This document shows positions 1-5,536 of a stretch of DNA of 5,536 nucleotides, in pieces; position 1 is the first letter of the stretch; each line of letters begins with the position of its first letter. The stretch is from Bacteroidota bacterium. Its GTDB lineage: Bacteria > Bacteroidota > Bacteroidia > Flavobacteriales > Flavobacteriaceae. Both the position numbers and the translations under genes were made by a program. Under the pieces are notes generated by a model, which was given only the letters and a program-made list of their open reading frames with translations, ran no database searches and was not told the DNA's origin. Location of the stretch: the NCBI GenBank assembly GCA_024280815.1, contig JAJRPL010000194.1, forward strand, positions 1-5,536, in the 5' to 3' direction.

Positions 1-675
1 GGTTGGCAAGTAAATGAATGGGTTAAGAAAGCTGTAGTCTTGTATTTCCCTATCCAAAAAATGGAAACTATTGAAGTTGGGGTTTTTGAGTATCACGATA
101 AAATTCCACTAAAAAGAGGCTATGCAGCAAAAGGAATTCGAGTGGTTCCTCATGCAGTTGCACGTCATGGAGCTTATATTTCATCTGGCACTATTTTAAT
201 GCCAAGTTATGTGAATATAGGTGCTTATGTTGATAAAGGTACCATGGTAGATACTTGGGCAACTGTTGGTAGTTGTGCTCAAATTGGTAAAAATGTACAC
301 CTGTCTGGAGGAGTAGGCATTGGCGGTGTTTTAGAGCCTTTACAAGCTGCACCAGTAATCATTGAAGACGATTGTTTTATTGGTTCTCGTTGTATTGTTG
401 TTGAAGGTGTTAGAGTAGAAAAAGAAGCTGTTTTAGGAGCAAATGTGGTGTTGACTATGAGTACCAAAATAATTGACGTTACTGGCGATGAGCCTGTAAT
501 TACTAAAGGTGTTGTGCCATCTCGTTCAGTAGTTATACCAGGGAGTTATACTAAAGAATTCAAAGCAGGGAATTTTAATGTACCTTGTGCCTTAATTATT
601 GGTAAGCGTAAAGAGAGCACCAATAAAAAGACCTCTTTAAACGATGCTTTACGAGAAAATGATGTAGCTGTTTAA
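1..675 (+). CDS. dapD: 2,3,4,5-tetrahydropyridine-2,6-dicarboxylate N-succinyltransferase, 5'-truncated
   Basis: DapD transfers succinyl from succinyl-CoA to tetrahydrodipicolinate in the succinylase branch of the lysine/meso-diaminopimelate pathway, in the cytoplasm. The frame is open from base 1 (fragment begins GWQVNEWVKKAVVLYFPIQK), so the true start lies upstream; the TTG at 40 is an internal leucine codon, not a start. The fragment has 224 residues. Family members have about 270, so roughly 45 N-terminal residues are missing. It carries the near-invariant family core: MPSYVNIGAYVD, then DTWATVGSCAQIGKNVHLSG, then GVGIGGVLEPLQA, within the left-handed beta-helix of hexapeptide repeats that forms the trimeric acyltransferase fold. 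The C-terminal tail (ALIIGKRKESTNKKTSLNDAL) is typical of Bacteroidetes DapD. The gene ends in TAA 19 bases before the next gene on the same strand, so read-through transcription is plausible. Its base composition is richer in GC than that of the following genes. Identity is certain for practical purposes. Confidence 0.97.
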   Translation, partial: GWQVNEWVKKAVVLYFPIQKMETIEVGVFEYHDKIPLKRGYAAKGIRVVPHAVARHGAYISSGTILMPSYVNIGAYVDKGTMVDTWATVGSCAQIGKNVHLSGGVGIGGVLEPLQAAPVIIEDDCFIGSRCIVVEGVRVEKEAVLGANVVLTMSTKIIDVTGDEPVITKGVVPSRSVVIPGSYTKEFKAGNFNVPCALIIGKRKESTNKKTSLNDALRENDVAV

Positions 676-694
676 TTTTTTGTAAATTGTCTTT

Positions 695-2572
695 TTGAAA
701 AAAATTCTTGTCATACAGCAAAAAATGATTGGCGATGTGTTGGTCAGTTCAATCCTTTGTAATAATCTAAAAAAAGCATATCCTAATGCTGAGATTCACT
801 ACATGGTGTATGAATTTACATTGCCTGTTTTACAGGATAACCCGAATATTGATAAGATCATTTTATTTACGGATAAGCATAGAAAAAGTAAGTGGATTTT
901 TTTTAAGTTTATAAAATCTATCCGCAAAGAAAAATATGATGTAATCATTGATGCATATTCAAAATTAGAAAGTTGGATGACTGTTTGGTTTTCTGGAGCC
1001 AAACAAAAAATATCGTATCAAAAAAAAGGAAGATCATTTCTCTATACTCATAATATTAAATTTATCAATAGACCTAAAACCAATTTAGGACTTACTATTG
1101 AAAGAAGGTTGTCGTTATTAAAACCACTAGACCTTACTATTGAAATTGACCCCATCCCTAAGTTGTATGTTTCTGAAAATGAAAATAATTTAGCCAAACA
1201 ATTATTAAAAAAGCATAGTGTTGATAGAAGTAAAAAAGTAATAATGATTTCTATTATTGGCAGTTCAACCAATAAAACCTATCCATTAAAATATATGGCT
1301 GAACTTATTGACTTTATGGCTGATAATTTTGAGGTAAACTTCTTGTTTAATTATATACCAAATCAGATAGATGATGCAACAGAGGTTTATAATTATTGTA
1401 AATCTTCAACAAAAAAGCATATCTATTTTGATGTTTTGGGTAAAAATTTAAGAGCTTACATTGCTTTAATGAATGTATGTGATATGATTATTGGAAATGA
1501 TGGTGGTGCTATTAATATTGCTAAATCTTTAAACAAACCTTCATTTATTGTTTTTTCACCTTGGATTGAAAAAAGAATTTGGGCTACTTTTGAAGATGGA
1601 AAATTTCATAAATCAGTACATTTAAAAGACTATAAGCAAGAATTATTTGATAATAAATCTGAAAAAGAACTTAAAAAAATATCTTTAGAATTGTATCAAT
1701 ATTTCACGCCTAATTATTTTCAGGATGAATTAAAAATGTTTTTAACACATAATTTATCTAAAAATAATAAACTGAAATTAGAGGATGTTATTCGTGAAAA
1801 TGAACCTGAAAATCGAGTAAATAAACTGTCAGCTTTAATTATTACTTTAAATGAAATTGAAAATATTGAGGCTTTAATTAAAAATTTAAATTTTGCTGAT
1901 GAGATTGTTATTGTAGATTCTTTTAGTATTGACGGAACCATTGAAGCTGTAAAGAAATATAATAATGTAAGATTGTTTCAGCATGAATTTTCAAACTTTT
2001 CTAACCAACGAAATTTTGCTTTACAACAAGCCTTACATGATTGGGTGTTGTTTATTGATGGTGATGAAAGAATTTCAGATGAGTTACAAGATGAAATTAT
2101 AGATACGCTAAATAATCCTAAAGATATTGTTGCGTATGGCTTCTATAGAAACTTTTATTTTAAAAATTCGCTATTAAAATTTAGTGGTTATCAAACGGAT
2201 AAAGTTTTTAGACTGTATAATAAAAAGTATGTGACATATAATGAAGAAAAATTGGTTCATGAAACATTAAATATTAATGGGAAAACTAAAATATTAACAA
2301 GTAAATTAGATCATTATTCTTACATAAATGATAAAACATATAAAGAGAAGTTGGTAAAGTATGCAAAGTTACGAGCAGAAGAATTGTACTTAAAAAAGGT
2401 AACTCCTAATTTTTATCATTTTTATCTAAAACCAGTATATAGATTTTTATATCATTTTATCATAAGACGTGGATTTTTAGATGGTAAAAACGGCTATAAA
2501 ATATCTAAATTAAATGCTTTTGAGGTGCAACAACGGTATGTTGAGTTGAGAAAATTATACAATCAAAAATAA
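695..2572 (+). CDS. Fused glycosyltransferase: GT9 (heptosyltransferase-like) plus GT2 (WaaE/KdtX-like)
   Basis: This 625-residue protein contains what are normally two enzymes. Residues 1-350 resemble ADP-heptose:LPS heptosyltransferases (GT9, GT-B fold). The N-terminus KKILVIQQKMIGDVL has the conserved GD (D14, equivalent to the WaaC catalytic Asp), and NDGGAINIAKSLNKP at 268-282 is the sugar-nucleotide-binding motif, with N274 where WaaF-type enzymes have His. After a charged linker (about 351-376), residues 377-625 form a GT2 (GT-A) domain: SALIITLNE (379-387), ADEIVIVDSFSIDGT (401-415), NQRNFAL (437-443) and the metal-binding DGDE (455-458). This is the pattern of WaaE/KdtX core beta-glucosyltransferases. 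No signal peptide or membrane span is evident, so it probably acts on the cytoplasmic face of the inner membrane on lipid A-core or a similar acceptor. The start is TTG: a stop lies in frame at 683-685, no ATG precedes the conserved N-terminus, and there is no clear Shine-Dalgarno. It follows dapD by 19 bases. The domains are secure; donors and acceptors are unknown. Confidence 0.9.
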   Translation: MKKILVIQQKMIGDVLVSSILCNNLKKAYPNAEIHYMVYEFTLPVLQDNPNIDKIILFTDKHRKSKWIFFKFIKSIRKEKYDVIIDAYSKLESWMTVWFSGAKQKISYQKKGRSFLYTHNIKFINRPKTNLGLTIERRLSLLKPLDLTIEIDPIPKLYVSENENNLAKQLLKKHSVDRSKKVIMISIIGSSTNKTYPLKYMAELIDFMADNFEVNFLFNYIPNQIDDATEVYNYCKSSTKKHIYFDVLGKNLRAYIALMNVCDMIIGNDGGAINIAKSLNKPSFIVFSPWIEKRIWATFEDGKFHKSVHLKDYKQELFDNKSEKELKKISLELYQYFTPNYFQDELKMFLTHNLSKNNKLKLEDVIRENEPENRVNKLSALIITLNEIENIEALIKNLNFADEIVIVDSFSIDGTIEAVKKYNNVRLFQHEFSNFSNQRNFALQQALHDWVLFIDGDERISDELQDEIIDTLNNPKDIVAYGFYRNFYFKNSLLKFSGYQTDKVFRLYNKKYVTYNEEKLVHETLNINGKTKILTSKLDHYSYINDKTYKEKLVKYAKLRAEELYLKKVTPNFYHFYLKPVYRFLYHFIIRRGFLDGKNGYKISKLNAFEVQQRYVELRKLYNQK

Positions 2573-2579
2573 TACTAGA

Positions 2580-3338
2580 TTACTTCTTGCCTAAATACTT
2601 TTGTTTGAATTGTTTTTTTCTATGATATTTCTCTTGAAATTGCTCAGTGTAAAACCACATTTTTTCAAAGACCATTTTAAAATCATCACCACTTAATTTA
2701 GCATAGGCATCACTCATAATTTCAACCATTTCTTTTTTTGGAGTCAGTCTTGAAAAATTTTTCATTCTAGCTTCAAAATCTAATTCAAAAAATGACATTC
2801 TGTTTAAGTCAACCAAATAGAAATTATAAGTATTACCTTTCTTTACAATTAAAGTATTTCCTGGGGAATGATCCTTAAAATAAATACCTTTTTCATGTAG
2901 TTGCCATGTAAATTTTGTAAACTGCCTCAATATATTTTCATGGTCAGGGTAGTTTTGGTCTGTAACTAGTTCTCTATAGGTTAAATCGTAATTTAAATGC
3001 TCACAAACAAAATAACTATCAAGTAAACCTAAGAAAGAATTGTTTTCATAATATGCGATAGGATGTGGAGTGCCAATTTTTTTTTCAGTTAATAGGCTAG
3101 CATATTCATAAGACCGTTGAGCTTTTGATTTTCGAAAGAATCGATAAGCAACCTTATTAATAAAATTTGGAATCTTAAATGATTTTATATTGATGGTTTT
3201 CCCATCTATTTCATAAATTTTAATTTTATTTCTATCGCCATCGCCAATTAAGGTTCCACTACTTGTAAAATTGTCAATTATTTGCAGTAATTGTGCCTTT
3301 ACTATGGTGTAGTTTTTATGGATTATAAATTTACTCAT
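2580..3338 (-). CDS. Lipopolysaccharide kinase of the WaaP/InaA (Kdo kinase-like) family
   Basis: This is a 252-residue eukaryotic-like kinase fold of the lipopolysaccharide kinase type, expected to transfer phosphate from ATP to a sugar of the LPS/LOS core in the cytoplasm. Visible kinase features are the beta-3 lysine in INIKSFK (K52), a likely alpha-C glutamate in RSYEYASLL (E78), a catalytic loop KDHSPGNTLI (155-164) with D156 and N161, and YLVDLNRM (174-181), where D177 takes the DFG aspartate place. The C-terminus is rich in Lys, Arg and Gln, suiting contact with anionic lipid or nucleic acid, and there is no membrane segment. It is the last gene of a three-gene leftward cluster; its ATG lies two bases past the stop of the preceding glycosyltransferase, so it is probably translated in step with it. 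The coding strand has a run of nine A at residues 85-88. An alternative reading is an atypical protein or small-molecule kinase, but the catalytic loop and the glycosyltransferase neighbours favour a core-sugar kinase. The exact substrate is not inferable. Confidence 0.85.
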   Translation of the reverse strand: MSKFIIHKNYTIVKAQLLQIIDNFTSSGTLIGDGDRNKIKIYEIDGKTINIKSFKIPNFINKVAYRFFRKSKAQRSYEYASLLTEKKIGTPHPIAYYENNSFLGLLDSYFVCEHLNYDLTYRELVTDQNYPDHENILRQFTKFTWQLHEKGIYFKDHSPGNTLIVKKGNTYNFYLVDLNRMSFFELDFEARMKNFSRLTPKKEMVEIMSDAYAKLSGDDFKMVFEKMWFYTEQFQEKYHRKKQFKQKYLGKK

Positions 3339-3340
3339 AC

Positions 3341-4141
3341 TTACTTTAGGTATTTGTCAATTCCGTTTGTACACCAAGTCAATTTATTTTTAATACTCTT
3401 CTGTTGAATTTTATCATTTAAATCTAAACTGCTTTTTGATTTTTCATTATGAAAGATATGATAGATAATGGCACAATACCTCAATCGTTTTCCTAAAACA
3501 CCATTGTTTAACATTCTTGTTATCAATTCAGAATCTTCCCTTCCCCAACCTTCCATATCTTCATTATAACCATTCACAGCAATGATATCTTCTTTCCAAA
3601 AGGAAACATTACAACCTCTTAATTTTCTTGAAAGTTCACTTTTTCTTTTATAAGTTTTACTTAAAAGTATGATATGTAAGTTACGAGTTCTTTTTTTTAT
3701 GCCTTTAGCAAAGAAACTAAAATGAGTTACTTTATTGTTGAATAGTGTTGGTAAGAATGATTCCTGAATATTAACTCTTGAGCCAAATAGAAAAGTTCCT
3801 TTTTTAGCATGACTTATGTGGTCTTTAATAAAATCTTTATGTATAATGCAGTCACCATCTAATTGTATTATGTATTGAGCTTTGGTTTTAGAAAATGCCA
3901 TATTTAGTACTGCAGATTTTCTAAACCCTTTGTCTTCATGCCATAAATGAATTAATTTTGTAGGGAAGTTTTGTTGAAATTTTTCAATCAATTCTTTAGT
4001 TTCATCAGTAGAGCCATCATCGGCTATAATGACTTCAACAGGCAGTAAGCTTTGTGTTTTTACGCTCAACAACACCAATTCTAAGGCCTTTGGCCAATTG
4101 TAGGTGCTTATTATTAAAGCTACTGTTGTGTTATTTTTCAT
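3341..4141 (-). CDS. Family 2 glycosyltransferase, chondroitin-synthase-like with galactosyltransferase-type C-terminal motif
   Basis: This is a 266-residue GT-A glycosyltransferase. The N-terminal half has the GT2 core: VALIISTYNWPKALELVL (7-24), the nucleotide-binding IIADDGSTDET (38-48), GFRKSAVLN (72-80) and the metal-binding DGDC (95-98). The C-terminal half carries RGCNVSFWKEDI (175-186) followed by GWGREDSELI (198-207). This W-G-x-E-D arrangement is known from beta-1,4-galactosyltransferase-like C-terminal domains and from bacterial chondroitin polymerase N-terminal domains, where the acidic pair contributes to acceptor binding and catalysis. No membrane helix is seen, so it is probably cytosolic or peripheral. 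The sequence suggests a Gal, GalNAc or GlcNAc-like donor, but this is a family-level inference. Its ATG lies inside the 3' end of the GT4 gene (11-base overlap) and its stop lies two bases before the kinase start, so the three genes are probably one transcript. Family assignment is strong; the reaction is open. Confidence 0.9.
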   Translation of the reverse strand: MKNNTTVALIISTYNWPKALELVLLSVKTQSLLPVEVIIADDGSTDETKELIEKFQQNFPTKLIHLWHEDKGFRKSAVLNMAFSKTKAQYIIQLDGDCIIHKDFIKDHISHAKKGTFLFGSRVNIQESFLPTLFNNKVTHFSFFAKGIKKRTRNLHIILLSKTYKRKSELSRKLRGCNVSFWKEDIIAVNGYNEDMEGWGREDSELITRMLNNGVLGKRLRYCAIIYHIFHNEKSKSSLDLNDKIQQKSIKNKLTWCTNGIDKYLK

Positions 4142-5240
4142 TTAAAATTTCTTTATATACTTTAAGTGTATTTACAGCTAATTGTTTTGTGGTAAATTTT
4201 TTAAAAAGTAGATGGTGTGATTTCTCTGAAAACTGATTTTTTAGGCTTTCATTATTAATTAATAATTTTAAATTCTCAGCTAAATGTTTGTAATCTTTAA
4301 TTTCTGATAATAATCCGTTTTTATGATCTTGGATAGCTTCTGGTATACCACCAGCCTTGGTACTCACAACAGGTATTCTTTTTAAAAAAGCTTCATAAAT
4401 AGTAATAGGAAGCCCTTCACGTTCTGAGGTCATTAAAAATATATCTAATTGTGAGAGTAAATCCATTGCATTTTCTATAAAACCAGTAATTGTAATGTAT
4501 TTTTCTAGTTTGTATTCTTTGATTAGCGGAATGAAATTATCAGAATATTTACCTTCTTTTCCAACCTGAATAAAATGAATATTTTTAATATTAAGAATAT
4601 TGACTACCTGGTTAATAGTTTTTATCAATGTAACTAAATCTTTTGCTCTTGTATGATTCGCAATGTTACCAATTAGTACTTTATTGTTTTGAATATTGAA
4701 TTTCTCTCTTAGGTTTATATTACTTTTGTTATCAGAACGCTCAATTTTAATACCATCATAAACTACAATTAATTTATGATGATTATTAGGTTTTAAAGTT
4801 TCTTTAAAAGATTTTTTTACAGCTTCAGATACACATATTATTTTTTTTATGTTTTTATAATTGTATTTAAAAATACTTAAGCCTTTCTTTTTAGTACTAA
4901 TACCTTTTTTCGAAAATACAGCAGGCACCTTTAATTTAAAAAGTAAATCAGCCACAACAAAGCCAGTTACAGAATTACTTGTATGTAAGTGTACAACATC
5001 TATAGTGTTTTCTTTAATGTAAATAGATAATGATTTAGTGTATTTGTATGAAAATAACCTAGCTTTAGGTGTGCTAGTGTAAGTTAAATTATGTTTTCGA
5101 GCATACTCTTCAAGTGGAGTGTTTTTAAAGCAATATATTATGTTTTGAACACCTAATTTTTCGAGTCCAAAAATTGCATCAACCAATTGTTGCTCATTTC
5201 CACCCCAACTCGATGCACCAGACAAATGAAGTATTTTCAT
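4131..5240 (-). CDS. Family 4 glycosyltransferase (GT-B fold)
   Basis: This is a 369-residue retaining glycosyltransferase of usual family length. The N-terminus MKILHLSGASSWGGNEQQLV is the GT4 pattern, with the glycine pair (13-14) of the N-terminal Rossmann domain and VVHLHTSNS (82-90) following. VICVSEAVKK-like text is seen as IICVSEAVKK (134-143), and IGNIANHTRAKDL (190-202) begins the C-terminal domain. The E-x7-E nucleotide-sugar motif is present as SEREGLPITIYEAF, with E275 and E283, followed by PVVSTKAGGIPEAI (290-303). No signal peptide or membrane helix is visible. It is the first gene of the leftward cluster, has a TAnnTTTG box just upstream, and overlaps the next gene by 11 bases. 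The ATG is chosen because it gives the conserved MKILHLSG start. Within the cluster it probably adds a core or side-branch sugar to a lipid-linked acceptor. Many GT4 specificities share these motifs, so no gene symbol is offered. Confidence 0.92.
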   Translation of the reverse strand: MKILHLSGASSWGGNEQQLVDAIFGLEKLGVQNIIYCFKNTPLEEYARKHNLTYTSTPKARLFSYKYTKSLSIYIKENTIDVVHLHTSNSVTGFVVADLLFKLKVPAVFSKKGISTKKKGLSIFKYNYKNIKKIICVSEAVKKSFKETLKPNNHHKLIVVYDGIKIERSDNKSNINLREKFNIQNNKVLIGNIANHTRAKDLVTLIKTINQVVNILNIKNIHFIQVGKEGKYSDNFIPLIKEYKLEKYITITGFIENAMDLLSQLDIFLMTSEREGLPITIYEAFLKRIPVVSTKAGGIPEAIQDHKNGLLSEIKDYKHLAENLKLLINNESLKNQFSEKSHHLLFKKFTTKQLAVNTLKVYKEILNEK

Positions 5241-5257
5241 CTAAAATAAATTTTATG

Positions 5258-5265
5258 CAAATATA
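5258..5265 (-). promoter_or_regulatory. Probable Bacteroidetes -7 promoter box for the leftward glycosyltransferase-kinase operon
   Basis: On the minus strand this reads TATATTTG, an exact match to the flavobacterial TAnnTTTG -7 consensus. It lies 17 bases ahead of the ATG of the GT4 gene, so transcription would begin only about ten bases before the start codon. No clear TTG -33 element is seen at the expected distance upstream, so the promoter is supported by one box only. It lies in the short divergent spacer, and no other such box is needed for the two downstream genes, which overlap or nearly touch. Confidence 0.5.
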
Positions 5266-5271
5266 AAATAG

Positions 5272-5300
5272 TTGATGATAAATTATTGAGATACTATTTG
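5272..5300 (+). promoter_or_regulatory. Possible weak promoter for the rightward tsaC-like gene
   Basis: A TTG at 5272-5274 is followed after 17 bases by TACTATTTG (5292-5300). This resembles the flavobacterial TTG / TAnnTTTG pair but has three rather than two bases between TA and TTTG. It ends 13 bases before the GTG start, implying a very short leader. AT-rich spacers produce such matches easily, so this is tentative. Confidence 0.22.
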
Positions 5301-5313
5301 TTATTTTTGCTGA

Positions 5314-5536
5314 GTGAAAATTGAGCTTAAAAATAGTGTTTTAAATTTAGATTGTAAAAAAATAATTCTCTACCCCACAGATACTGTGTGGGGTATTGGC
5401 TGTGATGCTACAAATAAAGAAACTGTTGCTAAGGTTTTTAACATTAAACAGCGTAATGAAAGTAAAAGTTTGGTGATATTGGTTGATGGTTTTGAGATGT
5501 TAAGTCAGTATGTAGAAAGAATTTCTGAAAATGTTA
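5314..5536 (+). CDS. tsaC: L-threonylcarbamoyladenylate synthase (TsaC/Sua5, YrdC domain), 3'-truncated
   Basis: This is the start of a YrdC-domain protein, cut by the window end after 74 codons. The family makes threonylcarbamoyl-AMP from threonine, bicarbonate and ATP, the first step of t6A formation at position 37 of ANN-decoding tRNAs, in the cytoplasm. Diagnostic text is LYPTDTVWGIGCDA (19-32), the conserved motif near the N-terminus, followed by KQRNESKSL (45-53), whose K45, R47 and K51 match the K-x-R-x3-K nucleotide/substrate-binding signature. The start is taken as GTG at 5314: the codon just before it is a TGA stop, there is no ATG between it and the YPTDTVWG motif, and it leaves 19 residues before the motif, usual for short-form enzymes. 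Whether it is the short TsaC form or the longer Sua5 form cannot be seen. It is transcribed divergently from the glycosyltransferase operon. The perfect inverted repeat at 5371-5395 falls in its motif region. Confidence 0.9.
   Translation, partial: MKIELKNSVLNLDCKKIILYPTDTVWGIGCDATNKETVAKVFNIKQRNESKSLVILVDGFEMLSQYVERISENV
5371..5395 (+). repeat. Perfect 9-bp inverted repeat inside the tsaC-like coding region
   Basis: TACCCCACA (5371-5379) and TGTGGGGTA (5387-5395) are exact reverse complements separated by seven bases (GATACTG). The stem is GC-richer than its surroundings. It encodes the conserved YPTDTVWG residues, so protein constraint explains much of the sequence. It is not followed by a T run, so it is not a typical intrinsic terminator. 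It would form a stable mRNA hairpin about 57 bases past the start codon. Confidence 0.6.

Noticed and set aside
40..42. TTG as the start of dapD
   Set aside because: The frame continues upstream to base 1 with clear DapD sequence, so this is an internal Leu codon and the gene is simply cut by the window.
279..467. 62-codon minus-strand open frame inside dapD
   Set aside because: It lies wholly opposite the conserved DapD core and its translation resembles no family I know; a shadow of the real gene.
676..694. Terminator or separate promoter between dapD and the fusion gene
   Set aside because: The 19 bases are AT-rich without a hairpin or a TAnnTTTG box, so no site can be supported.
799..1941. 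Three minus-strand open frames (799-1002, 1048-1272, 1720-1941) opposite the fusion gene
   Set aside because: All lie opposite well-conserved glycosyltransferase sequence, are short, and show no domain or operon logic.
4054..4236. 60-codon plus-strand open frame across the GT2/GT4 overlap
   Set aside because: It is antisense to two supported genes and has no recognisable features.
5371..5395. Inverted repeat as an intrinsic terminator or operator
   Set aside because: It is inside coding sequence, has no following T run, and much of it is set by the conserved protein motif.
1..5536. Mobile elements, CRISPR arrays, tRNA or rRNA genes, defence or toxin-antitoxin genes
   Set aside because: No transposase or integrase motifs, regularly spaced direct repeats, cloverleaf-like sequences or suitable small gene pairs were seen; almost all the window is explained by six coding regions.

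Overview
The window looks like chromosomal DNA of a low-GC member of the Bacteroidetes, most likely a marine or related Flavobacteriaceae species. This rests on the near-consensus flavobacterial DapD sequence, strong AT bias in the other genes, a TAnnTTTG-type -7 promoter box, lack of clear Shine-Dalgarno sequences, and glycosyltransferase types usual in flavobacterial surface-glycan loci. The genus cannot be fixed from the sequence alone.

Layout. Bases 1-675 (+) are the 3' part of dapD (lysine/diaminopimelate biosynthesis), cut by the window start. After 19 bases, 695-2572 (+) encodes a 625-residue protein joining a GT9 heptosyltransferase-like domain to a WaaE/KdtX-like GT2 domain. Seven bases separate its stop from the stop of the opposing leftward cluster. 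That cluster, read from right to left, is a GT4 glycosyltransferase (5240-4131), a GT2 glycosyltransferase with chondroitin-synthase-like and galactosyltransferase-C-like motifs (4141-3341), and a WaaP/InaA-like lipopolysaccharide kinase (3338-2580). These three genes overlap or nearly touch and look like one operon, with a good -7 box just upstream at 5258-5265. A divergent gene starts with GTG at 5314 (+) and runs off the window. Its product is a TsaC/Sua5 (YrdC-domain) threonylcarbamoyl-AMP synthase, needed for the tRNA t6A modification.

How they work together. The four central genes supply four sugar-transfer domains and one sugar kinase. This fits assembly and phosphorylation of a lipooligosaccharide/LPS core or a similar surface glycan at the cytoplasmic face of the inner membrane. 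They sit between two housekeeping genes, and in sampled stretches they are clearly more AT-rich than dapD, which suggests a variable surface-glycan insert in a conserved backbone. The sugars, linkages and acceptor cannot be read from the sequence.

No RNA genes, CRISPR arrays, insertion sequences, attachment sites or convincing terminators were seen. I found no clearly undescribed system. The points most worth a second look are the GT9-GT2 fusion and the kinase-ended operon.
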